Assembly: GCF_003860345.1 (NCBI RefSeq)
Contig: NZ_CP034179.1
Coordinates: 2,836,001-2,900,000, forward strand
Source of the DNA: Caenibius tardaugens NBRC 16725
Lineage (GTDB): Bacteria; Pseudomonadota; Alphaproteobacteria; Sphingomonadales; Sphingomonadaceae
DNA length: 64,000 bases
Direction of reading: 5' to 3'
The position numbers and the translations under genes were made by a program. Shown here in pieces: positions 8,502 to 17,983 of the stretch. The notes beneath the pieces are model-generated. The model was given only the letters and a program-made list of their open reading frames with translations. It did no database searches and was not told the origin of the DNA. How positions within the stretch are numbered: the stretch's first letter is position 1; each line of letters starts with the position of its first letter.

Positions 8502-9730
8502 CAGCCCCTCATCCGGGCGAAGGCCCGTTCGAGATCGGCGATCAGGTCGGCCGGGTCTTCAAGGCCGATCGCCAACCGGACGCCGAAACAGTCGGCGGGA
8601 TTGGCGCCCTCCGGCGGCCAGCTTGTCGCGCTGCGGCATCCGGCGGGGTTGAGCGGTACGACCAGACTTTCAAACCCGCCCCAACTGTAACCGATGCCGA
8701 ACAGTTCCAACGCATCGACGAAGCGGTTCTGCGCTGCCTCGTCGGCGTTTCTGAACAGGAAGCTGAACAGGCCGCAGCCCCCGGTGAAAGTCCGCGCCCA
8801 TGTTTCATATCCCGGTGCGCCGGGCAGCATGGGGCAGAGCACTTGCGACACTTCGGGGCGGGTGGCCAGCCATCCCGCGATTTCCAGAGCACTGGCCGCA
8901 CCGCGTGCCAGCCGGACCTGCAATGTGCGCAATCCCCGCAGGGCAAGCGCCGCATCGTCGGGTGAAACGACCTGTCCCAATTGCTGATGGGTTCGGCGCA
9001 GGCGGCGGTAAAGCGCATCGCCCGCAGCCACGCTGCCCATCATCAGGTCCGAATGACCGCCAACGTGCTTGGTCAGCGACATGATCGCGATATCGCAGCC
9101 ACGTTCCAGCGCAGGGAAACCCAAGGGGCTGGCCCAGGTGTTGTCGATCAGGCTCACCGCGCCCTTTTCGCGGGTAATCGCCGCAAAAGCCGGGATGTCG
9201 GGCACTTCCATCGTGAGGCTGCCGGGGGCCTCCAGCAAGACAGCGCGTGTATTCGGGGTGAAGCGCGCGGCGAAACCATCGCGATCGAGCGGATCGAAAA
9301 ATTCGGTCGTCACGCCAAAGTTTGCGAGCAGCCCTTGGCCGATATTGCGGCTCGGTTCATAGACATTGTCAGCCATCAGCACATGGTCGCCCGGCTTGAC
9401 CAGCGCCAGCAACGCGCCCGCGATGGCGGCAACCCCGCTGGGATAGAGCAGGGTTCCTGCCGCGCCGGGTTCCAGTTCGGTCAGGGCTTCGGACAGCGCC
9501 CATTGGGTGGGGGCGCCCCGGCGGCCATAGTAAAACCGGCCATCGGCATTGGTTTTTCCGCCCTCTTTCAGTGCGGCGACACTGTCGTAAAGATGGGTGC
9601 TGGCGCGCCACACGGCGGGATTGACCACGCTGCCTGGCTGGTCGGCCGTCCCTGTCCATTCAGGCCGGCGTCCGGCGGCGACAAGGCGGGTTCCGACACC
9701 CGATTCCCGAAGTGCATCGTCTTTCTTCAC
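8501..9730 (-). CDS. metC: Cystathionine beta-lyase
   Basis: 409-residue PLP enzyme of the Cys/Met metabolism family that would cleave cystathionine to homocysteine, pyruvate and ammonia. The PLP lysine lies in SLTKHVGGHSDLMMGSV; the N-terminal VVNPAVWRASTHLYDSV and YYGRRGAPTQWALSEAL segments are typical. The C-terminal GIGYSWGGFESLVVP matches the MetC subgroup. The start is a GTG at 9730 without a clear ribosome site. A cystathionine gamma-lyase or synthase is a less likely alternative. Confidence 0.87.
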   Translation of the reverse strand: MKKDDALRESGVGTRLVAAGRRPEWTGTADQPGSVVNPAVWRASTHLYDSVAALKEGGKTNADGRFYYGRRGAPTQWALSEALTELEPGAAGTLLYPSGVAAIAGALLALVKPGDHVLMADNVYEPSRNIGQGLLANFGVTTEFFDPLDRDGFAARFTPNTRAVLLEAPGSLTMEVPDIPAFAAITREKGAVSLIDNTWASPLGFPALERGCDIAIMSLTKHVGGHSDLMMGSVAAGDALYRRLRRTHQQLGQVVSPDDAALALRGLRTLQVRLARGAASALEIAGWLATRPEVSQVLCPMLPGAPGYETWARTFTGGCGLFSFLFRNADEAAQNRFVDALELFGIGYSWGGFESLVVPLNPAGCRSATSWPPEGANPADCFGVRLAIGLEDPADLIADLERAFARMRG

Positions 9731-9778
9731 ACGGCCAGACCTAGCCGCGCGGTGACGTGAGGTCGAGAGGGTTCGGGT

Positions 9779-11095
9779 TCAGGCCGCCTGCGAAGTCGGC
9801 TGGTCGAGCGTATGCTGGCCGATTTCCGCATAGACACGCGGGCCGGTATCCAGCCGGAACGGGCGCAGGCCTGCACCGGGGCCAGCGGGCTTCTGGCCCA
9901 CAACGCATGTTTCGACCAGTGCGCTGTCCAGCCCCACGGCCTCGATCCGCAAGCGGGCGAGCGGCACGAACAGGACGGCGCTATCCCGGCGCAAGGGGCG
10001 GATCGCACTGATCGGCAGGCGCAACTGGCCGTTGAGGAATGTGCTCTGCCCGGGGAGCAGCGCCTGAATGCGGTGTTGCGGCGGTTGCGTGCCCAGCGGC
10101 CCGGCAAACTGTTCCTCTGGCGAGATCGACGCGTGCGCGGAAATCAGATCGCCGTGAATGGCAAGATCGCGCAGCATTTGTTGTGAGGTGTTGGTTAGGG
10201 TCAACTGGTAGGACAGGGTCGCATTGACCAGCGAAACGCTGAGGCTGGTCGTTTCCAGAGCATAGCGTAGCGGGCCGAGCGGCGTGCTTGCCGGAGCGGC
10301 GTCCTCGCTTTGCGGGACAGGTGCGACGGCCACTGGTTCGGGTGCGGGGGCCGGACCACGTATCCTGGCCGGAGGAGAGGGTTCTGGCGCGGCGGCTGAT
10401 GCAGGCGCGGGGATGGGCCGGGGTTGCGGCCGCTCGATCTCTTCTACGGCAAGAGTGCGTCTGCTGCCCTGATTGTGGCGCCAGAACAGGTATCCGCCGA
10501 TCGCCATGGGAATCAGGAGCAGCGCCATGAGGGCGTAGCGCCACCATGCCGCTGTTCCCGTGTCGCCGGATTCGATGACAGGCGTTGCCGGAACCGTGGC
10601 TGGCACGGCTGGCGGCGTTTCGCTGGCGGCCGGGCTCGGTGTGGGTGGCGTTGCCGGCGGCGTTGCGGGTGTGGCGGCGGTTTCCGCAGGCGGTGTGGGC
10701 GCGGTTTCGCTGGAAACGGCAGGGGCTGCGGCGGGTGTCGCAGTGTTGCGCGCCGTCGGTGCGGTTGCCGGTTTCGACTGTGTGGCTGCAGGCGCGACAG
10801 GCGATGCTGGTGCGGTGCGGGGGGCTGTCGGTTTTGCCGTGGTTGCGGGCGCGGCCGGTTTCGGAGGGGGAACGTCCAGCTTTGGTGCGCTTGGGGGCGT
10901 CGGCTGTGCACGCGGGGCTGTGCGCTGCTGGACAATGGGATTGTCAGGCGTCGTTGGTCCCTGAATGTCGGGAGCAGACGGCGGAAGCCTGAATCCTTCC
11001 AGCCCGGCGCCGCCGTCTGTGGTCTGGGCATACACCGGCAGAGCGGCCGCAATGGCCACTGCCGCTATCGTTGCCTTTGTTACCTTCGAAACCAT
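9779..11095 (-). CDS. Pro/Ala-rich single-pass membrane protein of unknown function
   Basis: 438 residues from the ATG at 11095, which has an AGGTGG site 7 bases upstream. A signal-like segment (TKATIAAVAIAAALPVYAQ) is followed by about 130 residues dominated by Pro, Ala and Thr, a membrane helix near residue 190 (WWRYALMALLLIPMAIGGYLFW), a second Pro-rich linker and a folded C-terminal domain of about 180 residues with beta-rich character (LSVSLVNATLSYQLTLTNTS). The layout suggests an envelope protein whose spacer crosses the periplasm. I do not recognise a named family. No operon partner is evident. Confidence 0.75.
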   Translation of the reverse strand: MVSKVTKATIAAVAIAAALPVYAQTTDGGAGLEGFRLPPSAPDIQGPTTPDNPIVQQRTAPRAQPTPPSAPKLDVPPPKPAAPATTAKPTAPRTAPASPVAPAATQSKPATAPTARNTATPAAAPAVSSETAPTPPAETAATPATPPATPPTPSPAASETPPAVPATVPATPVIESGDTGTAAWWRYALMALLLIPMAIGGYLFWRHNQGSRRTLAVEEIERPQPRPIPAPASAAAPEPSPPARIRGPAPAPEPVAVAPVPQSEDAAPASTPLGPLRYALETTSLSVSLVNATLSYQLTLTNTSQQMLRDLAIHGDLISAHASISPEEQFAGPLGTQPPQHRIQALLPGQSTFLNGQLRLPISAIRPLRRDSAVLFVPLARLRIEAVGLDSALVETCVVGQKPAGPGAGLRPFRLDTGPRVYAEIGQHTLDQPTSQAA

Positions 11096-11204
11096 CACTT
11101 GCCACCTGTAAGCGCTCAAGCGCAGGGCGCGCTGAATAGCGGATGAACCCTGCGCGTCAATTCGCCACCTTGTGCATCCCGTCAGATCGCGGCATCAGCG
11201 GGGC

Positions 11205-11672
11205 ATGACAAACGATGAAACGCGCCCCGAAACCCGCCATCTCGGTCAACAGAGTACACTTCCTTCCTCGCCGGAGGAAGCCGTGCTGGACTATGTGCCG
11301 AATCCCCGCCCGGATGCGCTCTATACGATCCGGTTTTCCGCGCCTGAATTCACCTCGCTCTGTCCGGTGACGGGTGCGCCGGATTTTGCGCATCTGGTGA
11401 TCGATTACGCGCCGGGTGACACGATCGTCGAATCAAAATCGCTCAAGCTGTTTCTCGGCAGCTTCCGGAACCACAATGGATTCCATGAAGACGTGACCGT
11501 AGGAATTGGGCAGCGCCTGTTTGCCGAGATGCGTCCGCGCTGGTTCCGGATCGGTGGATACTGGTACCCACGTGGCGGTATTCCAATCGATGTTTTCTGG
11601 CAATCGGGTGTCGCACCGGAAGGATTATGGGTTCCAGATCAGGGGGTTGCGAATTACCGGGGGCGTGGCTGA
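11205..11672 (+). CDS. queF: NADPH-dependent preQ0 reductase
   Basis: 155-residue enzyme reducing 7-cyano-7-deazaguanine to preQ1 in queuosine tRNA modification. It has the nucleophilic cysteine in [14 protein letters not shown], the segment [21 protein letters not shown] typical of unimodular QueF, and the conserved Glu/His after it. The ATG at 11205 gives the usual short N-terminal extension. Divergent from the Pro/Ala-rich protein gene; it stands alone. Confidence 0.95.
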   Translation: MTNDETRPETRHLGQQSTLPSSPEEAVLDYVPNPRPDALYTIRFSAPEFTSLCPVTGAPDFAHLVIDYAPGDTIVESKSLKLFLGSFRNHNGFHEDVTVGIGQRLFAEMRPRWFRIGGYWYPRGGIPIDVFWQSGVAPEGLWVPDQGVANYRGRG

Positions 11673-11744
11673 ACGGCGCTGCGGGCAGGCGGAAGCGATG
11701 TCTTTGGTATTGGCGTTTTTCTGTTTTGATGCGATGTAATCCGC

Positions 11745-12818
11745 ATGCAAGATGACGAGCCGCGCAAGTTCCAGTTTGAGGATGCAGGATTTCTCACACT
11801 CGTTGTCCTGGTTACGCTCGCGTTTGCTTGGCTTATCGCACCCTACTTTGGCGCTATCCTGTGGGCTGTCGTGGCGGCCATTCTGTTCGATCCTGTCAAT
11901 CGCAGATTGGCGGTCGTGCTGGGGGGGCGGAAAAACCTCTCGACCACGCTGACGCTTCTCCTGATCGTTGCTCTGGTCATCATACCCGCTCTGCTGCTGG
12001 GGTTCGCGCTGGTTCAGGAAGCGGTCTCGGTCTACAATCAGATACAGTCTGGTCAGGTCGATTTCCCCGGTATGATACAGCGTTTCGTCGCGTCCTTGCC
12101 GGATTGGGCAAACCGGATCGCCAGATCGGCGAGTATGAACGATCTCAATGAACTCAAGGATCTGTTCGGAGGCGGGGTGGCCAGTGGCTTGCAGGCCATT
12201 GCCTCGCGCGCGCTCAATCTGGGGCAGGGGGCGCTCAAGTTCCTCGCTTCGCTGGGGGTGATGCTCTACCTCACCTATTTCCTGCTGCGCGATGGCGAAA
12301 GCCTCGGCAGAAGAATTCTTCCGGCGATCCCGCTGCGGTCCGCTGAACGGGATGCGCTGCTGCGCCATTTCGTGGTTGTGGTCCGCGCCACCATGAAAGG
12401 CACCGTTGTGGTGGCAGTGGTGCAGGGGTGCCTCGGCGGACTTGTTTTCTGGATTCTGGGGATCGAAGGCGCACTGCTGTGGGGCCTGATGATGGGTTTC
12501 TTCTCGCTGGTGCCGGCGGTTGGCACCGGGGCGGTGTGGGTTCCCGTTGCGATTTATCTTCTGGTTACCGGATCGGTTTCCGAGGGCCTCATCCTGATCG
12601 GATTCGGCCTGCTTGTGATCGGGATGGTCGATAATCTGTTGCGTCCCATCCTTGTGGGCAAGGAAACCCGCATGCCCGATTTTGTGGTGTTGATCGCAAC
12701 CTTGTCTGGCCTTGGCATATTTGGCCTTAACGGTTTCATTGTCGGGCCCATGATTGCCGCGCTGTTCATGGCCGTGTGGAGCATGGTGGCAGACCAGCGC
12801 CGTCAGAAAGCTGTTTGA
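11745..12818 (+). CDS. AI-2E family transporter (PerM/YdiK/TqsA-like)
   Basis: 357-residue integral membrane protein with hydrophobic blocks at about residues 15-50, 65-90, 150-190 and 205-345. The conserved EGALLWGLMMGFFSLVPAVG and the segment NLLRPILVGKETRMPDFVVL are family signatures. Members export autoinducer-like molecules or ions; the substrate cannot be told from sequence. It begins MQDDEPRKFQFEDAGF at an ATG at 11745. It is convergent with an enoyl-CoA hydratase gene. Confidence 0.88.
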   Translation: MQDDEPRKFQFEDAGFLTLVVLVTLAFAWLIAPYFGAILWAVVAAILFDPVNRRLAVVLGGRKNLSTTLTLLLIVALVIIPALLLGFALVQEAVSVYNQIQSGQVDFPGMIQRFVASLPDWANRIARSASMNDLNELKDLFGGGVASGLQAIASRALNLGQGALKFLASLGVMLYLTYFLLRDGESLGRRILPAIPLRSAERDALLRHFVVVVRATMKGTVVVAVVQGCLGGLVFWILGIEGALLWGLMMGFFSLVPAVGTGAVWVPVAIYLLVTGSVSEGLILIGFGLLVIGMVDNLLRPILVGKETRMPDFVVLIATLSGLGIFGLNGFIVGPMIAALFMAVWSMVADQRRQKAV

Positions 12819-12855
12819 CGGCGCCCGCCTGCGGGCACAGATTGCGGCCGGGTAA

Positions 12856-13737
12856 TCAGCCCTCCTGCCAGGGATAGAATGGTGGCATGGCCGAGGCCTG
12901 GCCGGAAAAATTCGGCGCGCGTTTCTCCAGAAATGCCTGCACGCCTTCCTTCCCGTCGCCAATGCTGGCGTGAAACATGGCAAGCGATTCAATGTCGTGC
13001 GCGGCGCGGGGGTGCGGCTGCGCGGCATTTTGCAGAACCATCTGGCGGATCAGTGCGATACTGACGGGGGAACGATCCCGAACGAGGGATCGGGCGAAAT
13101 CACAGGCCGCATCCACAAGGTCTTCGGGCGCATGAACCGATTGCACCAGCCCCTTGTCCAGCGCTTCGGCCGCATCGAAGATATCGGCGCGATAGAACCA
13201 TTCGAGTGCCTGCTGCATCCCCACGATTCTCGGCAGAAACCATGTCGAACACGCCTCGGGGGTAATGGCGAGCTTGCCGAAAACGAACCCGATCCGGGCT
13301 TTGTCCGAAGCCAGACGGAAATCCATGGGCAGCGTCATGGTGGCGCCGATCCCGACCGCAGCCCCGTTGATCGCGCCGACGATCGGTTTGAGGCAATCGA
13401 ACATGGCCAGTGCAACGCGCCCGCCGGTATCGCGCACGCCGCGTTCGATGGCATCGCGCACCGGCCGTTCCTGCATGTCAGCCAGCGTCGGAGAGAGGCT
13501 CTCATCCAGCCCGAACACGTTGCCACCCACCGACAGGTCCATTCCCGCGCAGAAAGCCTTGCCTTCGCCGGTCACCACAATCGCTTTTACGGCGTCGTCC
13601 GAACTTGCCCGGCGATAGGCATGTTCGAGTTCGTCAGCCATTTCCACGGTAAAGGCATTGAGGTTGTCCGGGCGGTTCAGCGTGAGGCGCAGCAGACCAT
13701 CATCGGTTTCGTAACGGATCGTGTTGTATTGGCTCAT
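12856..13737 (-). CDS. Enoyl-CoA hydratase/isomerase
   Basis: 293-residue crotonase-fold enzyme, start at the ATG at 13737 (MSQYNTIRYETDDGLL). The oxyanion-hole segments are GKAFCAGMDLSVGG near residue 60 and KPIVGAINGAAVGIGATMTL near residue 115; FGKLAITPEACSTWFLPRIV covers the acidic catalytic region. It would hydrate or isomerise an acyl-CoA during beta-oxidation. It is divergent from a SnoaL-like gene, with 143 bases between the starts, so they may share control. The acyl substrate is unknown. Confidence 0.88.
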   Translation of the reverse strand: MSQYNTIRYETDDGLLRLTLNRPDNLNAFTVEMADELEHAYRRASSDDAVKAIVVTGEGKAFCAGMDLSVGGNVFGLDESLSPTLADMQERPVRDAIERGVRDTGGRVALAMFDCLKPIVGAINGAAVGIGATMTLPMDFRLASDKARIGFVFGKLAITPEACSTWFLPRIVGMQQALEWFYRADIFDAAEALDKGLVQSVHAPEDLVDAACDFARSLVRDRSPVSIALIRQMVLQNAAQPHPRAAHDIESLAMFHASIGDGKEGVQAFLEKRAPNFSGQASAMPPFYPWQEG

Positions 13738-13880
13738 GGCGTGTCCTGCTTCCCTTGCGCGGATATGGCGCGCTGTGCCGCGATCACCGATGGTGTCGCC
13801 TTCCGTTTGTGTCATGGTCTGCACGAACCTGAATCGCAAGCCGTTGCGGACCATGATCCGCTGGCAAAAGGGAGAGTACG

Positions 13881-14387
13881 ATGCCTGTTACCCTGGAAGA
13901 TCTCGCCGCGCGTCTCACAGCGCTCGAAGACATCGATGCCATCCGACAGTTGAAGGCGCGATACCTGCGTTGCTGCGATTTGAAACAGGTCGACGAATTG
14001 CGCGAAACGTTCCTGCCCGGCCCGATCCGCATCGCCTATCAGAATTTTCCGGTCTTCACCGATCGGGACGATTTTCTCAAAGTCTATCAGGAAATGGCCT
14101 GTCAGGGCGGGGTCTATGACATCCACCATGCCACCAACGGTGAAATTACCCTGACCGGGACGGATAGGGCCACGGGGAAATGGTCGCTGAACTTCCGCAC
14201 GATCCTGCTGGCCAATCGTTCGGTCACGCGGCTGGGCGTGGAATACGAGGATGTCTATCACAAGCGCGACGGGCGGTGGTACATCGCGGAAACGCTCAGT
14301 TATGTCACGTCGATGGTGACAGAAGTCATCGGCGAGGATGGCAGCCCGAAATATGTTGCCTTTGGCGCGGCGCCGGTCGCCGCTTAG
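13881..14387 (+). CDS. SnoaL-like / nuclear transport factor 2 family protein
   Basis: 168 residues with an N-terminal helix (ALEDIDAIRQLKARYLRCCD) and the cone-shaped alpha+beta barrel pattern of SnoaL/NTF2 proteins, ending GRWYIAETLSYVTSM. Members include steroid delta-isomerases, cyclases and dehydratases. The pocket cannot be assigned to a reaction by eye. Its position in a steroid-type catabolic region makes an isomerase or hydratase role plausible, but that is inference. It is convergent with the amidohydrolase gene, with a hairpin between them. Confidence 0.78.
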   Translation: MPVTLEDLAARLTALEDIDAIRQLKARYLRCCDLKQVDELRETFLPGPIRIAYQNFPVFTDRDDFLKVYQEMACQGGVYDIHHATNGEITLTGTDRATGKWSLNFRTILLANRSVTRLGVEYEDVYHKRDGRWYIAETLSYVTSMVTEVIGEDGSPKYVAFGAAPVAA

Positions 14388-14418
14388 GCAGGCTTGGTTG
14401 CCAGAGGGCGGGCACAGG

Positions 14419-14451
14419 CCCCTGCGGAAGGCATTGCGCCATCCGCAGGGG
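14419..14451. terminator. Hairpin between convergent genes
   Basis: Perfect 10-base arms CCCCTGCGGA (14419-14428) and TCCGCAGGGG (14442-14451), with the stem continuing after one mismatch (GGC/GCC). It lies just after the SnoaL-like stop and just before the end of the amidohydrolase gene on the other strand. No T run follows on either strand, so it may be a weak bidirectional terminator or an RNA-stabilising hairpin. Confidence 0.55.
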
Positions 14452-14459
14452 AAAGGGTG

Positions 14460-16211
14460 TCAGGCCGGTTCCAGCGCCGGGTTTACCTGCGGGGCCGACT
14501 GGTTGCCGCGTACCACGCGTCCCGGGCGGGCACCGGTTGCCTTGTCATTCCGGCGGATCACCGTGCCGGAACAGAGCGTGGCGATATACCCGGTGGCTTC
14601 CTGATCGAGCCGCCGCCCACCCGTCGGCAGATCGCGCCGGATCACAGGTAGGTGCAGGCGCATGGCATCGGTATCGATTACATTGACATCCGCCTTGTAA
14701 CCGGGGGCAATAAGTCCGCGATCCTCAAGGCCCACTGTCCGGGCGGGGCGGGCGGTCAGCGCCTCGATCGCCTGCGGCAGGGTCAGGCGCGGACCATTAC
14801 GGTCACGTACCCAGTATGTCAGCAGGAACGTCGGATAGCTGGCGTCGCAAATCGCGGCATAGTGCGCGCCGCCATCGCCCAGACCCATGACCGTGTCGGG
14901 GTGGTTGATCATTTCATAGAGCGCGTCGAACTTGCCCTGATAGTAGTTGCCCAGCGCGTTGTAGAGCATGCCGCGTCCATCGCCGCCGTTCATCAGCAGA
15001 TCGTAGGCGACCTCTTCCGGGCTGCGGCCTTGTGCCCGTGCCTGTGCACCAACGCTGGTTTCCACCGGCGGTTCGTAATTGGGTTCGCCGTTGAACGGGA
15101 AAATCCAGTCCCAGTTGCGAGTCATCATGGCCAGCGGATTGCCGTCTTGCGGCTGTTCGGCCAGCAGCGTTGCCCGGAAGGCCGGATCGCGCAGGTGCAC
15201 GAGCTTTTCTTCCAGCGGCAGATCGGCAATTGCGACATAGCTGGGGCAGAGGGAGAACGGTTGCGTGGAAAGGTCGAAGCCGCAGACCATACCGACCGGG
15301 CGTGGCAGGATTTGTGGCGCGATCGAGAGGCCGCGGGCATTGGCTTCTTCGACGATGCTCAGCGCTTCGCGGAACACCGGTTCGCCGTGGTTCGATGTGC
15401 CAAGCGTGAAAGTGGCCGGGCGGCCGCAATCTTCGGTAATGGCAATCAGATGGCCCAGTTCGTCCTTCCAGCTCTGGAACGGGGAATCGAGCACCATTTG
15501 CAGAACGCCTTTTCCGGTGTCGCGCATGGCCGAGGCAATCGCCTTCAGTTCTGCATCATCCGCCGCAAAGCTGGGAATATTTTCCCCTGCCTTGGTGCGG
15601 TGGATCAGCAGGCGCGATGTGGCAAAGCCGATGGCACCTGCATCCAGCGCCTCGCGCGCGAGATCGTACATGCGGTCCATATCGTCAGGCGTTGCCGGTT
15701 CGCGATTGGCCCCGCGTTCACCCATTGCGTAAACGCGCAGCGGGCTGTGCGGCAGAAGTGCCGCCACATCGATATCGCGTGGACGCGCCGCCAGGGCGTC
15801 GAGATATTCGGGGAAGGTTTCCCACGACCAGTCCAGCCCTTCCGCCATGACCACGCCGGGAATGTCTTCCACCCCTTCCATGACGCGGATCAGCATATCC
15901 TGATCTTCCGCGCGGCAAGGGGCGAAGCCGACCCCGCAATTACCGGTCACGACGGTGGTGACGCCATGCGACGACGAGGGTGAGAGTTCTTCCGACCACG
16001 CGGCCTGCCCATCGTAATGGGTATGAATATCCACGAAACCGGGAGTCACGGTGAAGCCGGTGGCGTCGATCACATCGCGGGCATCGCCCTGCCATGTGCC
16101 GCCTACCCAGACGATCGTATCGCCTGTGATCGCGACATCGCCGACGAAGGGGGTCTTGCCGCTGCCATCAACGATGGTGCCGCCGCGGATCAAAGTATCG
16201 CACTGTGCCAT
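14460..16211 (-). CDS. Amidohydrolase of the N-acyl-D-amino-acid deacylase (D-aminoacylase) family, copy 1
   Basis: 583-residue metal-dependent hydrolase. The first metal site is HxH at H63/H65 in GFVDIHTHYDGQ; the GNCGVGFAP segment (C92) is the D-aminoacylase signature, and a late ALTARPARTVGLEDRGLIAP segment closes the barrel. The family hydrolyses amide bonds, but environmental members cover unknown lactones and amides. It starts at an ATG overlapping the Coq4-like stop by one base (TAATG), so it is coupled to that gene. A paralogue of 580 residues lies at 26348-28090, also beside a Coq4-like gene. The literal D-amino-acid function is doubtful in this context. Confidence 0.85.
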   Translation of the reverse strand: MAQCDTLIRGGTIVDGSGKTPFVGDVAITGDTIVWVGGTWQGDARDVIDATGFTVTPGFVDIHTHYDGQAAWSEELSPSSSHGVTTVVTGNCGVGFAPCRAEDQDMLIRVMEGVEDIPGVVMAEGLDWSWETFPEYLDALAARPRDIDVAALLPHSPLRVYAMGERGANREPATPDDMDRMYDLAREALDAGAIGFATSRLLIHRTKAGENIPSFAADDAELKAIASAMRDTGKGVLQMVLDSPFQSWKDELGHLIAITEDCGRPATFTLGTSNHGEPVFREALSIVEEANARGLSIAPQILPRPVGMVCGFDLSTQPFSLCPSYVAIADLPLEEKLVHLRDPAFRATLLAEQPQDGNPLAMMTRNWDWIFPFNGEPNYEPPVETSVGAQARAQGRSPEEVAYDLLMNGGDGRGMLYNALGNYYQGKFDALYEMINHPDTVMGLGDGGAHYAAICDASYPTFLLTYWVRDRNGPRLTLPQAIEALTARPARTVGLEDRGLIAPGYKADVNVIDTDAMRLHLPVIRRDLPTGGRRLDQEATGYIATLCSGTVIRRNDKATGARPGRVVRGNQSAPQVNPALEPA

Positions 16212-17062
16212 TATTCGGCTGCCTCCCGCAGAAGTTCTTCTTTGCCATCGGATGCCCAGAACATCCCTTCCGCATGGGTGTCGAGGAACACCGCCTCGCG
16301 CACGCCCAGCGCGGCGCGAGCCTCTTCCAATGGCAGGTGGAAGGCTGTTTCAAGCGTCTTCATGAACAGGGCGTCGCTCGCCTTGCCGACCTTGATCCCC
16401 TGTTCGATGCATTTGACCGCCGTCATCCAGACTTGCGGGTAATGCAGCAGGGTGCGTACGGTGTAACGCAGCGAACCGAAGATATACATCATGCACAGTT
16501 CCGCCGCGAGATCGGGGTTCTGGATGAACTTGAACGTATTGGTCAGGCGATACCAGTAAGGCACTAGTTCGCCCATGAAGTTGAACCCGCCGCCGGTGAG
16601 GATATGTTCGAAATCATGCGTCTGCCCGGCGCGCAGGTTAAAGAATTCCAGCTGGGTTTTGGGTTCCTGCCAGGGCGTGATCTGGATCTCGTAATTGCCT
16701 TCGGTGATCCAGGTATAGAAAATTCCGCCCAGCGATCCGGGATCGTATTGTTTGAAATCGGCGATCGCGTAAGTCGAATGGAAGCCTTCGTTGAACCAGG
16801 CGTCGAATTCCGGATTAACCTTGCGTTCGGCGGTGATCATCTCCTCGATCTGATCAAAGTCGCGCAGTTGATCGAGAATACCCATGAATTCATACATCTC
16901 GGCGGGCGGGGGCAGGTCAGAACCATTCCGGCGCAGCAGGATCATGGCAAGCCATTCGCGCAGGCGCGGATTGTTCAGATACTTGGAGGACGAGACAAGC
17001 ACGCTGCTGGGGGTTTCGACCGGCATGACGCCGCGGAAGAGATAGGGAATGTCATCTGACAT
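16211..17062 (-). CDS. Coq4-like protein, copy 1
   Basis: 283 residues, mostly helical, with the Coq4 metal motif HD-x2-H-x11-E: H149, D150, H153 and E165 in THDFEHILTGGGFNFMGELV. True Coq4 is needed for ubiquinone synthesis and has been linked to removal of the ring C1 carboxyl group. The catabolic setting and the N-terminal SSVLVSSSKYLNNPRL block shared with the second copy suggest a different substrate here. An AAGGAG site precedes the ATG at 17062. It lies 33 bases after the TauD gene and overlaps the amidohydrolase gene. Function is inferred only. Confidence 0.8.
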   Translation of the reverse strand: MSDDIPYLFRGVMPVETPSSVLVSSSKYLNNPRLREWLAMILLRRNGSDLPPPAEMYEFMGILDQLRDFDQIEEMITAERKVNPEFDAWFNEGFHSTYAIADFKQYDPGSLGGIFYTWITEGNYEIQITPWQEPKTQLEFFNLRAGQTHDFEHILTGGGFNFMGELVPYWYRLTNTFKFIQNPDLAAELCMMYIFGSLRYTVRTLLHYPQVWMTAVKCIEQGIKVGKASDALFMKTLETAFHLPLEEARAALGVREAVFLDTHAEGMFWASDGKEELLREAAE

Positions 17063-17095
17063 GCGGTAGCTCCTTGGACGGAAAATTATAGGAAA

Positions 17096-17956
17096 TCAGT
17101 TGATCGTCAATGCCTTGTCGCCCGAACTCCAGGCGTCAATGTTCGCATCGCCTACCTTGAACTGGGGCAGGAGATCGAAGAAACTCTTGTCGGCAACAAC
17201 AATACGCTGAAGCTTGCGTGGGGTCATCCCGTTAAGGTCGCAACGGGCGTGTTGCAGGGCGATATTGTCCCAAATGATAAAGTCGCCGTTGTTCCAGTCA
17301 TGGCGATAGACGCGTTCCGGCGCATAGAGTTCGGCGAACGCCTGCGCGAGCAGGGCATCGCTCTCCGTCTGCGGCAGATCGACAATGCGCGAGGTCTGCA
17401 TATCGCTGATATAGAGCACGGGTTCGCCGGTGCGGGGATGGGGGATCAGCAGCGGGCGCACCTGATGGGGCAGATCGGTGGGTGTGTCGTATCCGACCAT
17501 GCGATGGGACTGGACCGGGGCAATCGTGGTAATCGCTTCGCGTTGTTCCAGCCGATTGCCGAGTGCGGGGGGCAGCGCACGAGCGGCTTCTACCCCGTTG
17601 GCGAAAGCCGTCCAGCTTTGCCCGTCATTTACCGCCAGCGCGTGGAGCGAGATGATCTTGAACGGTTCTTCGGTGAACGCAAGATCGCTGTGCCAGGTGA
17701 GCGGACCCGCACCCAGGGCCCCATCGCTGGAAATTTCGCGATATTCGCCATGTGCGCCGAGCACTGTGCCAAACAGGCCCAGTACTTCGGCCTGTGTTGC
17801 TTCATCGAGCTTCTGATTGCGGAAGACGATCAGTTTGTGCCGGTTGAACAGTTCGATCAGCCGCGGGGCAAAACCATCGGGCAGGGGAAATTCCAGTGCT
17901 ACGTCGATTTCCATGCCGAACGGTTCGAGTGCGCGTTCGGTCCACGCCGTAGTCAT
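17096..17956 (-). CDS. TauD/TfdA family 2-oxoglutarate-dependent dioxygenase
   Basis: 286-residue Fe(II)/2-oxoglutarate oxygenase. Iron ligands are HxD in LTWHSDLAFTEEP near residue 88 and the distal His in NIALQHARCDLNG; the 2-oxoglutarate arginine is in RKLQRIVVADKS. The family hydroxylates sulfonates, aryloxyacids and, in some catabolic clusters, steroid or phenolic substrates. It is the first gene of a leftward unit with the Coq4-like and amidohydrolase genes, and is divergent from the tandem TetR gene, with a 25-base palindrome between. Confidence 0.87.
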   Translation of the reverse strand: MTTAWTERALEPFGMEIDVALEFPLPDGFAPRLIELFNRHKLIVFRNQKLDEATQAEVLGLFGTVLGAHGEYREISSDGALGAGPLTWHSDLAFTEEPFKIISLHALAVNDGQSWTAFANGVEAARALPPALGNRLEQREAITTIAPVQSHRMVGYDTPTDLPHQVRPLLIPHPRTGEPVLYISDMQTSRIVDLPQTESDALLAQAFAELYAPERVYRHDWNNGDFIIWDNIALQHARCDLNGMTPRKLQRIVVADKSFFDLLPQFKVGDANIDAWSSGDKALTIN

Positions 17957-17983
17957 GCCTTGATTCTCCCGGTATGTTGCTTG

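Noticed and set aside
12823-12836. Short GCCCGC/GCGGGC hairpin after the AI-2E transporter gene
   Set aside because: The loop is only 2 to 4 bases and no T run follows; too common in GC-rich DNA to call a terminator.
14460-16211. Literal D-amino-acid deacylase function for the amidohydrolases
   Set aside because: The family name reflects fold and metal site. The catabolic context and linkage to Coq4-like genes make that substrate unlikely, so it is given only as a family name.
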